This document shows, one piece after another, positions 7,443 to 15,953 of a DNA stretch of 64,000 nt. Source of the DNA: an uncultured Chitinophagaceae bacterium. GTDB taxonomy: Bacteria > Bacteroidota > Bacteroidia > Chitinophagales > Chitinophagaceae. Under the pieces are notes generated by a model. It saw only the letters and a list, made by a program, of their open reading frames with translations, made no database searches and was not told the origin of the DNA. Position numbers and translations under genes: made by a program. Numbering within the stretch: position 1 is the first letter of the stretch; every line of letters begins with the position of its first letter. The stretch covers positions 124,001 to 188,000 of the forward strand of contig CAKZFX010000015.1 of the NCBI GenBank assembly GCA_936908745.1, given 5' to 3'.

Positions 7443-8992
7443 GCTTCTGAATTTCTGTTTTGTCTCCAGCTACTGAATAGTAAGTTTTTTTCCAGTACTG
7501 GTTTTGGATAGAATAAACTGGCGACATAACCCACTACAATCACCACCAAATGACTATACACGCCGAGCATCAGTTTATGATGTGTAAAGTTAAACCGCCC
7601 GAGGTCAAGCAACAGTTTTGGATTTTTAACACCTACTGGTGTACTCGTCAGGAAAGCCCATGCTGTAAACGCAATACAGGTGATAATACCAATGTTTACA
7701 CCCTGCCGGTTGGCCCTTGCGCTGAATAGCCCGAGCAAGAATATACCCACAATACCACCGGAGAAGATCGCATAGATAGTAAAGATAACACCCAGCACAC
7801 CTTCGTTGCCGGTAAGAAGATATAATGCGCCTATACCAATGGAGATGAGACCTGAAATGACAACAAAGAGCTTACTCATAAACAGGTATTGCGCATCTGT
7901 TTTATTAGGGCGTAATTTTTTATAGTAGTCCTGTATGCATACGGCCGCCAGCGAGTTGAGGTCTGCGCTAAGGCTGCAAATAGCAGCGCTGATCAATGCC
8001 GCAACGATAAAACCAATCACACCTGTCGGCAGTTGGGTCATAATAAAATGGGGAAATACAGCCGCTGCATTTGTCCCGGCGGGCAATGGGTTTTGCGTAT
8101 AAAAAACAAATAAAGCGGTGCCGATAAACATGAAGATGGTCCAGATAGGAACTGTTAATGAAATACCCAGCAACGATGCTTTGATCGCAGCCTTGTCTGT
8201 TTTAGCAGTAAGGTAACGTTGTACCACGGTCTGATCCGTACCATATTTCTGAATGGCATAGAAAGCGCCGTTGATGACCATGACGATGAGCGTAAGCTGT
8301 GTAAATTTCATATCGTATGGCCCGAAGCCGGTGCGGTTGTTTTCACTGGCGATTTTAATCGCTTCTGGTACGCCGCCTTTGATAGAGAACAGCAGGACAG
8401 CCAAACAAATAATGCCGCTGGCAAATAACATGAAGCCCTGGAATACATCGAGCCAGATGACGGCCTGCATACCACCTTTCAGGTTTACAATAACTAACAC
8501 AGTACCGACGATTGCCAGGACCAGGAAAGGATTTATGTCTGTCATTTCCCGGATGGCAACAGCGATCAGGAATAATACTGTGCCCATGCCTGCAAATTGA
8601 CGGATCACAAAAGATACAGATGTATAGTAACGGGCAAAGCCGCCAAAACGTTTTTCAAAGTATTCGTAGGTACTCAGGCCAATCGCTTTGCGAAACAGCG
8701 GAACGATAAACCAGATCGTTCCGAGCAACACAATCGGAACCATTAAGCCTTGCACTAATAAAATCCAGTTGCTCGTATAGCCTTGCGCGGGATAACCTAA
8801 GAAGGTAACGCTGCTGATCAGCGTGGAGAGTAATGACAAACCCAACGCCCATGCCGGAAAGTTGCCTTTAGAAAGAAAGTAGTTCTCGGTAGTATTTTGT
8901 TTTTTAGCAAAACGAAAACCCAGCCAGAGAGTGACACCCAGCACCAGCAGGATGATCGCATAGTCTATTGTTTGAAGTTGGTTCATGTTCAA
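7439..8992 (-). CDS. Sodium/solute symporter (SSS family)
   Basis: A 517-residue inner-membrane transporter of the sodium:solute symporter superfamily, the family of sialate, galactose and sugar-acid transporters. It begins with TIDYAIILLVLGVTLWLGFRF, then the first-helix-region FLSKGNFPAWALGLSLLSTLISSVTFLG, which is the typical SSS signature with small residues and serines in helix 1. Twelve to fourteen hydrophobic segments follow, including GTDQTVVQRYLTAKTDKAA, the family QRxxxAK segment. It is directly downstream of the sugar-acid kinase gene and overlaps the esterase gene by 4 bp, so it probably imports the acid sugar handled by genes 9075-14210. Specificity is not readable. Confidence 0.85.
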   Translation of the reverse strand: MNMNQLQTIDYAIILLVLGVTLWLGFRFAKKQNTTENYFLSKGNFPAWALGLSLLSTLISSVTFLGYPAQGYTSNWILLVQGLMVPIVLLGTIWFIVPLFRKAIGLSTYEYFEKRFGGFARYYTSVSFVIRQFAGMGTVLFLIAVAIREMTDINPFLVLAIVGTVLVIVNLKGGMQAVIWLDVFQGFMLFASGIICLAVLLFSIKGGVPEAIKIASENNRTGFGPYDMKFTQLTLIVMVINGAFYAIQKYGTDQTVVQRYLTAKTDKAAIKASLLGISLTVPIWTIFMFIGTALFVFYTQNPLPAGTNAAAVFPHFIMTQLPTGVIGFIVAALISAAICSLSADLNSLAAVCIQDYYKKLRPNKTDAQYLFMSKLFVVISGLISIGIGALYLLTGNEGVLGVIFTIYAIFSGGIVGIFLLGLFSARANRQGVNIGIITCIAFTAWAFLTSTPVGVKNPKLLLDLGRFNFTHHKLMLGVYSHLVVIVVGYVASLFYPKPVLEKNLLFSSWRQNRNSEA

Positions 8993-9008
8993 TCGTTAGA
9001 ATCTCCCA

Positions 9009-9050
9009 CAGACCTGCTTGCAGCAGGCAAGCCTGACTGCGGGCAGCAGG
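9009..9050. repeat. Dispersed palindromic repeat, copy 2
   Basis: 9009-9033 is identical to the 25-bp element at 5138-5162. The following 17 bp (GACTGCGGGCAGCAGG) look like a degenerate partner arm. It occupies most of the 82-bp gap between the kinase gene and the symporter. Confidence 0.65.
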
Positions 9051-9074
9051 TTTTACAGATTATCAGAAGAAATT

Positions 9075-10151
9075 TCAGGCAATACTATTTTTTATTTCAT
9101 CGGGCAACGGGTAGCTTCCGGGTTTCACGGTGATAAATAAACCCCCGGTTTTCATTCGCACAACACCACGGCTTAGTTCGTTCACAGGTTCAAGATTTGT
9201 AATACTCATTTTTTCCAGTATCGCCGCGGCCGTCGAACCACCTTCGATAAACATTTCGTTGACCGGGTTTTTGTTCATCAATTTTACCACGGCATCGGCC
9301 ATTTTGTTGCGCATGTCAGCAGCAGGTGCAAACGCTTTGTCAATGGCAATAACCAAGTTTTGTTTTTCAGCCAGCATTTCCCCGGCTTCCCTTAGCCACT
9401 CTTCTGACAGTTCATCTTGCAACCATTTTACACATGTAAGCGTCTTTATATAATGAGCCCGCTCGCTGAAAGCTGTGCCACATACATATAAAAAAGGTTT
9501 TTCTACAACAGGTTTTTCAAAGGTGGTCGCTTTATATCTTCTATTTAGTATTGCCGCATAAAAATCACTTGCTCCAGCTACAATTGACCCTTCCGATTCT
9601 TCAGCCCAGTATTTATAGTCGTCGAGTTCTGTTGCTTCGCCGACAATAATTCCGTTTATCAATTCATCATCTTTCGTCAATACCTGCACTTTATTACCGA
9701 GCAGCTTTTTTACATCAGCCGTCTTCACGGGGAACTCAGGATCATTGGCAAATGCTGTTTTATCTATTTCAGTTCCGTCCACAAAGTATTTACCTTCTTT
9801 AATCGTTCTGCCCAGCGATGGATTGGCCGGAAAAATAAAAGCAGTACGCTTATTGATCAACCGCATTTGCAATTCCAGTTCTTCCAATACATATCCACGC
9901 AACACCGAGTCCACTTTTTTATAGAGCAAAGAAGGTTGCAAAGCCGATATTTGTTGCAAAACCTTGCCTGTAACCTTCAACGCATCTTCCTTTTTCAATG
10001 AGCGGCTGTCGGTTGATACAATCACAACCGCTGTATCAGCTTTTATATTGCTTAGTTTATTTACAAATAATTCCACTTTCAACCCGTAGCGAAGGCTGAT
10101 GCCTGCCAGTTCGGCTGCACCGGAAAAATCATCTGCGATTACTGCAATCAT
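9075..10151 (-). CDS. Four-carbon acid sugar kinase (DUF1537 family, DtnK/OtnK type)
   Basis: 358 residues of the four-carbon acid-sugar kinase family, whose members phosphorylate D-threonate, D-erythronate or 3-oxo-tetronates at the 4-hydroxyl. The N-terminus shows the family DDFSGAAELAG motif (Asp 7 and 8). The C-terminal ATP-binding domain carries EGGSTAAAIL, ending TVKPGSYPLPDE. It is a little shorter than most relatives (about 400-430 residues) but both domains are visible. The upstream neighbour on the same strand is a PdxA2-like dehydrogenase. A kinase of this family beside a PdxA2-type dehydrogenase is the known hallmark of D-threonate-type catabolism to dihydroxyacetone phosphate. 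DtnK rather than OtnK is suggested by that neighbour. Confidence 0.88.
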   Translation of the reverse strand: MIAVIADDFSGAAELAGISLRYGLKVELFVNKLSNIKADTAVVIVSTDSRSLKKEDALKVTGKVLQQISALQPSLLYKKVDSVLRGYVLEELELQMRLINKRTAFIFPANPSLGRTIKEGKYFVDGTEIDKTAFANDPEFPVKTADVKKLLGNKVQVLTKDDELINGIIVGEATELDDYKYWAEESEGSIVAGASDFYAAILNRRYKATTFEKPVVEKPFLYVCGTAFSERAHYIKTLTCVKWLQDELSEEWLREAGEMLAEKQNLVIAIDKAFAPAADMRNKMADAVVKLMNKNPVNEMFIEGGSTAAAILEKMSITNLEPVNELSRGVVRMKTGGLFITVKPGSYPLPDEIKNSIA

Positions 10152-10189
10152 TCGTACTTCATACTTATAACTTCGTACTTATCCCGTAT
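10150..10189. repeat. Short TACTT-type intergenic repeat
   Basis: The gap before the kinase gene consists of TTCGTACTTCATACTTATAA-like tandem units. These resemble the other dispersed short-period repeats in this window but have a different unit sequence. Nothing else is visible in the gap. Confidence 0.5.
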
Positions 10190-11218
10190 TTAGTTTTTAT
10201 TCTTACTTAATTGAACGGCGCTTTCAATGGCCAGCACCATTGCATCGGCACTCGCAATACCCTTGCCTGCAATTTCAAACGCTGTTCCATGGTCCACTGA
10301 CGTGCGGATGATAGGCAAACCCAGCGTAATGTTTACGCCTTTCACGCTGTCCATCTGTTGCTTTTCCGCATTCCATTTAAAGCCTGCGAGTTTGAAAGGA
10401 ATATGTCCCTGGTCGTGGTACATCGCCACCACGCCGCCATAGGCACCCATCGCTGCTTTGGCAAACATGGTGTCTGGTGGCACAGGTCCTTCCACATCAT
10501 AACCAAGTTTCCTTGCTTCTTCTACTGCCGGTAAAATTTCTTCGTCATCTTCTGTTCCGAATAACCCGCTATCGCCTGCATGCGGGTTCAACCCAGCCAC
10601 GCCTATTTTCAGGTTTGTTTTCCCGAGACGTTTTAATCCATCCACGATGAGTTCAATCACCTGTATGATCCTGTCCTTTTTTACCAAGTCACAAGCCTGT
10701 CGTAAAGAAACGTGTGTACTTACATGGATAACATTGATATTGTCTTCCACCAGTAGCATCGCATATTTTTTGGTGCCGGTGTGGTGTGCATAGATCTCCG
10801 TATGCCCGGCAAAGTGGTGCCCGGCTTCATTAATTGATTTTTTATTGATAGGGCCGGTCACGGTGGCATCCACTTCATTCGCCAATGCCAGTTCAATCGC
10901 TTTTTTCACTGCCTGGAAACTGGCTTCGCCGCAGGTGGCATCAATTTTTCCGAATTGAAGTTTACCAGCATCCGTAATTCCGAGATCAAATACATCAATA
11001 GTACCCAGTTCAAATTTTGCCTCGCTCACGTTTCTGATCGCATTTATTTTCGCCGGTAGTTTTAGCAAACCGATGATCTGTTCAAATACAGCCGCATCTC
11101 CTATAACTAATGGTTTGCATATGGCATGTATCTCTTCTTGCAGCAATGCTTTCACTGCTATTTCCGGCCCGATGCTCGCCGGGTCGCCCATTGTAACTGC
11201 TATAACTGGTAGTCCCAT
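10190..11218 (-). CDS. pdxA2: PdxA2-like 4-phospho-tetronate dehydrogenase
   Basis: A 342-residue NAD-dependent dehydrogenase of the PdxA family. The start is typical (VIAVTMGDPASIGPEI). Metal and substrate residues appear in GHTEIYAHHTG, HVSTHVSLRQA and GLNPHAGDSGLFG. MYHDQGHIPFK is the form I associate with PdxA2, whereas true vitamin-B6 PdxA proteins have HDQGLPVLK. PdxA2 enzymes oxidise D-threonate or D-erythronate 4-phosphate, and the 3-keto product decarboxylates to DHAP. The adjacent acid-sugar kinase supports catabolic rather than pyridoxal biosynthetic function. It lies 10 bp from the upstream aldolase gene. Confidence 0.85.
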   Translation of the reverse strand: MGLPVIAVTMGDPASIGPEIAVKALLQEEIHAICKPLVIGDAAVFEQIIGLLKLPAKINAIRNVSEAKFELGTIDVFDLGITDAGKLQFGKIDATCGEASFQAVKKAIELALANEVDATVTGPINKKSINEAGHHFAGHTEIYAHHTGTKKYAMLLVEDNINVIHVSTHVSLRQACDLVKKDRIIQVIELIVDGLKRLGKTNLKIGVAGLNPHAGDSGLFGTEDDEEILPAVEEARKLGYDVEGPVPPDTMFAKAAMGAYGGVVAMYHDQGHIPFKLAGFKWNAEKQQMDSVKGVNITLGLPIIRTSVDHGTAFEIAGKGIASADAMVLAIESAVQLSKNKN

Positions 11219-11228
11219 CTTATTTTCT

Positions 11229-12071
11229 TTATAGTGGAGGCATTACATATTCCTCGCACAGTTCTTTTTCTTTCATTAATCGTTTTAGTTCTTTCAGGCT
11301 TTCTCCCAACGTGCGGTTGGCCTGGTAGAGTGCGCCATAGTCATCGCTTAGTTGCTGTGCGGCATATAGTTTTTCTTTATCGTCGCTCTCAAATGCTTTC
11401 AGCATCTCAGCATATACTTCCGGGTATAAGTTGCCGGTGCTTGGCACCAAACCATCTGCACCATTGACTAATGCATCGGCACTTTTGGCCGCCCACCCGA
11501 GTATATAGTTAAAGTCTGCCCTGACTTTCCATAGTTGCAGCGATTGCAACATTCTCTCTTCGCTTCGTTCACTGTCTTTTATTCCCACAATGTTTTTATG
11601 ATGACTTAATTCATCAATTATTTCCAGCGGAATGCTCATGTGTGTTGTTGCCGGGATATTGTAGATAAACAATGGCAGGCTGATCGCATCGGCCAGTTGG
11701 GTGAAGTAGCTGAGCATTTGCCGGTTGGTCAGGCCGTAGTACGATGGCAAGGTCGCCACCACCACATCCACCGCATGCAGTGAACAGAAAGAAGCAAATT
11801 CAATGCTTTCCGCCAATATATTTGAGCCGATACCTGCATAGAGTAGTGTCCCCATTTTTTTATGTTGCTCTGCTGCCAGCACATAGTCCTTTTTTACCTG
11901 TAAGGGCAACGAAGCAAATTCGCCGGTCGTACCGAGTATAAAAGGTGAAATGGAATGCTGGTAAAAGGATGCAAATAGTTTTTGCACTGCTTTATCATCC
12001 AACCGGAATTTATCTGTCAGCGGTGTTACCGCCGGTACAATCACACCTGTATATTTTTTTCCTTGTTTCAT
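11229..12071 (-). CDS. DHDPS/N-acetylneuraminate-lyase family aldolase (short form)
   Basis: A 280-residue class I aldolase of the dihydrodipicolinate synthase/NAL superfamily, which forms or cleaves bonds using a pyruvate Schiff base. The pyruvate-binding loop is GTTGEF (near 47-52), the catalytic tyrosine is in FIYNIPA and the Schiff-base lysine in VGIKDSE. It abuts the iron alcohol dehydrogenase gene with no gap and is 10 bp from pdxA2. In this setting a catabolic 2-keto-3-deoxy-acid aldolase giving pyruvate plus an aldehyde is far more likely than lysine biosynthesis. Candidate substrates are Dha, Kdo or 2-keto-3-deoxy-L-rhamnonate. Confidence 0.85.
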   Translation of the reverse strand: MKQGKKYTGVIVPAVTPLTDKFRLDDKAVQKLFASFYQHSISPFILGTTGEFASLPLQVKKDYVLAAEQHKKMGTLLYAGIGSNILAESIEFASFCSLHAVDVVVATLPSYYGLTNRQMLSYFTQLADAISLPLFIYNIPATTHMSIPLEIIDELSHHKNIVGIKDSERSEERMLQSLQLWKVRADFNYILGWAAKSADALVNGADGLVPSTGNLYPEVYAEMLKAFESDDKEKLYAAQQLSDDYGALYQANRTLGESLKELKRLMKEKELCEEYVMPPL

Positions 12072-13220
12072 TTAGTAAGCCGCTTTATAGATAGCGATCG
12101 CATCTTGTTCTGTTATTTCCCGTGGGTTGTTTTTTAACAGCCGTTGTATTTTCAATGCATCAATGGCCATTTGCGGAATGGCTGTTTCGGGCACATTCAC
12201 CTCTTTCAGCGTCGCAGGTATGCGACAGGCTTTTATCAGTTCTCTTATTTTTTCAACTCCGGCATACGCAGTTTCTTCATCGTTTGCTTTTCGTTCACAG
12301 CCTAACGCTATTGCTACTTCTGCATATTTTTTTGTAGCGGCCGGAATATTGTATTCCATCACATACGGTAGTAATAAAGCGTTGGAAAGGCCATGTGCCA
12401 AATGGAACATACTGCCTAAGGGATAACTCAACGCATGAACACCTGCTGTATTTACCGGGCCGAGACAAAAGCCGCCGAGCAAACTTCCCATTGCCACTTT
12501 TTCTCTTGCTTCAATGTTTTTACCATCTTTTACTGCTGTTTCAATATGCGCTGCAATCAGCCGCATACCTTCATAAGCATATACATCAATCAATGGTTGT
12601 GAAAATTTATTTGTATAGGCTTCGAGGCAATGCGTTAATGCATCCAAACCTGTTGCTGCCGTGATAGCAGGCGGCACAGAAACCGTGAGCAACGGATCAA
12701 CATATACAATATCTGGAACGAGGTAAGGACTGATGATGCCTTTTTTCTGGTTATCATTATCTACCAAAATAGCATTGGGGGACACTTCACTACCGGTGCC
12801 GCTTGTGGCAGGCATACAAACCAGTTTCTTTTTTCTTCCTTTGAGGAGACCAATGCCTACATATTCTTCGAGGCGTTGCTCATTGTCCAGTTGTGCGGCT
12901 ACCAGTTTGGCAATATCCAGCACACTGCCACCGCCAATACCAATCACCACATCAGGATTAAAAGGCGTTACGGCTTTCATCAGCGTTTCAAAGTCATTGA
13001 AAGATGGCTCGGCTACAATGGAAGTATCCGTCAGCACTTCAATCTTCGCCTCCTCTAAGGTTGCGATAAAAGATGCCAATGTGTTTTTCAACGGCTCTAT
13101 CGTTGCAATAAAAACCTTTGAAGGTTGCAAAGTGATAATATCGTCTGCCAGTTTTGGCAATGTGCCATTTCCAACAACGAGTTTGCCGGGAAAGAATATA
13201 TTGAGCGGGTTGACAGGCAT
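12072..13220 (-). CDS. Iron-containing (type III) alcohol dehydrogenase
   Basis: A 382-residue Fe-ADH family oxidoreductase. The NAD(P)-binding segment is GIGGGSVLDIAK near 97-108. The SGTGSEVSP segment follows. The metal-binding Asp and His lie in GLDALTHCLEAY, with further His in HALSYPLGSMFHLAHGLSNA. These enzymes reduce short aldehydes or 4-oxo acids (lactaldehyde, succinate semialdehyde) to alcohols. Sandwiched between two pyruvate aldolase genes, it most simply reduces the aldehyde released by one of them. Depending on the aldolase substrate that would be tetruronate to tetronate, or lactaldehyde to propanediol. Confidence 0.87.
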   Translation of the reverse strand: MPVNPLNIFFPGKLVVGNGTLPKLADDIITLQPSKVFIATIEPLKNTLASFIATLEEAKIEVLTDTSIVAEPSFNDFETLMKAVTPFNPDVVIGIGGGSVLDIAKLVAAQLDNEQRLEEYVGIGLLKGRKKKLVCMPATSGTGSEVSPNAILVDNDNQKKGIISPYLVPDIVYVDPLLTVSVPPAITAATGLDALTHCLEAYTNKFSQPLIDVYAYEGMRLIAAHIETAVKDGKNIEAREKVAMGSLLGGFCLGPVNTAGVHALSYPLGSMFHLAHGLSNALLLPYVMEYNIPAATKKYAEVAIALGCERKANDEETAYAGVEKIRELIKACRIPATLKEVNVPETAIPQMAIDALKIQRLLKNNPREITEQDAIAIYKAAY

Positions 13221-13232
13221 CGTTAATAGTAG

Positions 13233-14210
13233 TTAAATCGCTGCGTCCAGCGGGTAGCTGGGCAACAAAAGTGAGTCCATATCCACGGGTTTTATATCCA
13301 GTCGTTCACACCATGTTTGAAAACTATCGTGTATTTCATCGAGGGTTTTCTTTTGGTCAGGTGTCAGTTCCAATGCCGTTGCCCGGCTGATGGTGCGCAC
13401 CGGCAATCCTCTTTTGCGTAAAAAGTATTTTGCACTCATCGGGTAGGCAATATGGATCAATGGGTCAACACGGCTGATTTCTCCCTGCAACCATTTCACT
13501 TCTTCCTGTTTATCCGGGTTCGTTGCATTGTTGACCATCCACACCAGTATTTCAGGATAAAAGTTACCGCTGATGCTGCTCATGCCTTTCGCACCCATTT
13601 GCAAACTATACATCGCATTGGGTGAATGTGCATCATAGAATTCAAAGTTGGGGTTGGCTGTTTTCACCACATCCAGCTTTGCCTTTACACTTTCCAGGCT
13701 GATAGAAGTGTCTTTGTGATACACAAAACGATTGGATGAAAGCAGGGTTTTGAAAACATCTGTGCCAAGTATTCGTTTGTAAGGCGCCGGGCATTCATAC
13801 ATGCCTAACGGAATATTGCCCGTCAACCGGAACATTTTATCAAAGTTGCGTAGCAGTATTTCGTCGCTGTCCTCAATATTGGCAAAGTGGCCCGTGATCA
13901 AAATAGCCGCATCAATACCTGTATCGTATATTTTTTTCGTAAATTCTGCTTTGTCCTCGATCGTCAATCCAAAAGAAGAAGTAGCCACCACCGGCACACG
14001 GCCGTTTACATATTTCACCACACGCTGTGTCAGTTCCAGCCGTTCATCTTCGGTGATGCTGTACATTTCGCTGCTGAGGCAGTTGGCAAAGAAACCTTTG
14101 ACACCAGCTGCCAAATAAAAGTCGATTAATGTGCTTACGGCATCTAAATCCACTTTCGCCTTCAGGTTGAAAGGCGTGATCATCACCGGCACAAATTTTT
14201 TGTCACTCAT
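13233..14210 (-). CDS. DHDPS/NAL-family aldolase (long, divergent form)
   Basis: A 325-residue member of the same superfamily as 11229-12071, but divergent and longer at the C-terminus. The catalytic tyrosine is in GMYECPAPYKR and the Schiff-base lysine in FVYHKDTS. The usual GTTGE pyruvate loop is replaced by NCLSSEMYS (residues about 43-51), so substrate recognition probably differs from the short paralogue. It starts the catabolic block, 12 bp from the Fe-ADH gene and 63 bp downstream of a symporter. Two non-identical aldolases suggest two 2-keto-3-deoxy acids, or one cleaving and one dehydrating enzyme. Confidence 0.82.
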   Translation of the reverse strand: MSDKKFVPVMITPFNLKAKVDLDAVSTLIDFYLAAGVKGFFANCLSSEMYSITEDERLELTQRVVKYVNGRVPVVATSSFGLTIEDKAEFTKKIYDTGIDAAILITGHFANIEDSDEILLRNFDKMFRLTGNIPLGMYECPAPYKRILGTDVFKTLLSSNRFVYHKDTSISLESVKAKLDVVKTANPNFEFYDAHSPNAMYSLQMGAKGMSSISGNFYPEILVWMVNNATNPDKQEEVKWLQGEISRVDPLIHIAYPMSAKYFLRKRGLPVRTISRATALELTPDQKKTLDEIHDSFQTWCERLDIKPVDMDSLLLPSYPLDAAI

Positions 14211-14273
14211 GGCAACGCATTTTGGTTGTAATTTTCATTATTTACTGCTTTTTAAAAATGCAGGATATGGTTA

Positions 14274-15845
14274 TTAACCTGTACTATTTTCCTGCGAAGG
14301 ACGCCTGAATTTACCCAGCAGCATTCCCACAAGGAAGATGGTCAGCGTACCCACCACGATGGTCATGTTTTTATGCAAAGGATTACGCAAAAAGGAATAT
14401 TCATCGCTGATTTTTGCCGAAAAAGTCATCCATAAAATAACGAGAATGCCAATGATAACAGCGGTGATGGCTTCCGTATTTTTCGCTGTTCTGCTTATCA
14501 ATCCCAGCAAGAATAAACCCAGCATCCCACCTGCAAAGATGCCGCTGAGTTCCCACCAGATGTCCAGCAGGCTTTTGGCGCCGATCATCGCAAGGCCTGT
14601 GCAAAGACCGATGACACCAAAGACAACCGTTGAGACATGAAGCAGGTATAGTTTTCGTTTGTCCGTCATTTCCGGTTTGAAGTATTTCTGGTAAATGTCC
14701 ACGGTGAACACGGTGGCCGATGCATTCATATTGCTGCTGATAGTACTCATCGCTGCCGATAACAATGCAGAAACAATTAATCCCACCAAGCCTGCCGGTA
14801 TATTATTCACCATAAAGAAGGGAAGCACTTTGTCGCCATAGTCGGACGCCGACAATGTGGAAGCCAGTTGTTTCGCTTCGGGAGATGTAATCGTTGCGCC
14901 CAGTCGTTCAGCGGCTACTTGCAGTTTCACCGGCTCAATTAATGCGGGTTGTGTTTGATAAAACGCGAATAAAGCGGTGCCGATGATAAAGAATAGTAAG
15001 GAAGCAGGCACATAGATCCAGACGCATAACCATACTGAGCGACTGGCCTGTTTTTCAGTACGTGCTGTATGATAGCGTTGAATATAGTTCTGGTCCATAC
15101 CAAAGTTGTTCAGGTTGATAAAAAAACCATAGAACAACACGACCCAAAAGGTGGATTCTGTGAAGCTGAAGGAAAAGTCGCCAAGGCTTGTTTTGTTATT
15201 ATTTGTTGCCACTTCTATAATCGTTGAAAATCCACCCGGTATTTCTTTGACAACTAAAAATAGAATCAGGATAGCTCCCAATGTTTTAATAATACCCTGC
15301 GCCACTTCTGTCCAGATAACAGCTTCCATGCCTCCCAGTACTGTATAGATAATAATGCAAATGCCCATTACGATCATAATGGATTGCATACTGAAACCTG
15401 TCAGCGCCTGCAAACTCAATGCGATGCCAAAGAAGATAGAACCCATACGGGCAAATTGTGTCAGCAGGAAACAAACCACGGCATAAGTTCTTGCCCAGGG
15501 CCCAAACCGTTTTTCTAAATGTGTATAGGCTGATATTTCACCGGTGCTCCTGTAAAAAGGCACAAAGTATTTAGAAGCCACCCATGCGGCCAATGGCATC
15601 GAGATGCTGAACACAAAAGCATTCCAGTTGCTCCCAAATGCCTTACCGGGAACACCCAAAAAAGTATTACTGCTTAAAAAAGTAGCGTAGATAGAAAGCC
15701 CGATCGCCCAGCCCGGAATACGGCCCGATGCTTTGGTAAACTGGTCGCTGTTTTTATTTCGCCGCGAAAAGTAGAAGCCAATGCCTACCATAGCAAGCAT
15801 GTAGAATGCGATGACCGCAAGATCTATTATTGGCAAGCTGTTCAT
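14274..15845 (-). CDS. Sodium/solute symporter (SSS family)
   Basis: A 523-residue inner-membrane symporter, paralogous to 7439-8992. The start is LPIIDLAVIAFYMLAMVGIGFYF, followed by RIPGWAIGLSIYATFLSSNTFLG (helix 1 signature) and GMDQNYIQRYHTARTEKQAS. A polar insertion near residues 285-330 is absent from the paralogue. It sits immediately upstream of the aldolase/dehydrogenase/kinase block and downstream of the GH78-sialidase fusion. This suits uptake of the product of that enzyme, for instance a ketodeoxy acid. SSS proteins include sialic acid transporters, which carry chemically similar 2-keto-3-deoxy acids. Confidence 0.85.
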   Translation of the reverse strand: MNSLPIIDLAVIAFYMLAMVGIGFYFSRRNKNSDQFTKASGRIPGWAIGLSIYATFLSSNTFLGVPGKAFGSNWNAFVFSISMPLAAWVASKYFVPFYRSTGEISAYTHLEKRFGPWARTYAVVCFLLTQFARMGSIFFGIALSLQALTGFSMQSIMIVMGICIIIYTVLGGMEAVIWTEVAQGIIKTLGAILILFLVVKEIPGGFSTIIEVATNNNKTSLGDFSFSFTESTFWVVLFYGFFINLNNFGMDQNYIQRYHTARTEKQASRSVWLCVWIYVPASLLFFIIGTALFAFYQTQPALIEPVKLQVAAERLGATITSPEAKQLASTLSASDYGDKVLPFFMVNNIPAGLVGLIVSALLSAAMSTISSNMNASATVFTVDIYQKYFKPEMTDKRKLYLLHVSTVVFGVIGLCTGLAMIGAKSLLDIWWELSGIFAGGMLGLFLLGLISRTAKNTEAITAVIIGILVILWMTFSAKISDEYSFLRNPLHKNMTIVVGTLTIFLVGMLLGKFRRPSQENSTG

Positions 15846-15901
15846 TATACTAAGGCTTCAATCGTTTGGGTTTTCTTGTATGGCTGAATATTTCTTATAA
15901 A

Positions 15902-15953
15902 GCTGCTAGCTATGAGCTATTCGCTTCGAGCTTCGAGCTACACGCCTCTCGCT
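15902..15953. repeat. GAGCTT-type short intergenic repeat
   Basis: The gap between the GH78 fusion and the symporter contains tandem GCTTCGAGCTTCGAGCTA-like units. This is another family of dispersed short-period repeat in this genome. No other element is visible between 15846 and 15953. Confidence 0.5.

Noticed and set aside
10190..11218. Vitamin B6 biosynthesis enzyme PdxA
   Set aside because: The HDQGHIPFK signature and the neighbouring acid-sugar kinase favour the PdxA2 catabolic subgroup; no pdxJ gene is nearby.
11229..12071. Biosynthetic dihydrodipicolinate synthase (dapA)
   Set aside because: The context is purely catabolic and a divergent paralogue lies two genes away; lysine biosynthesis is not supported by any neighbour.
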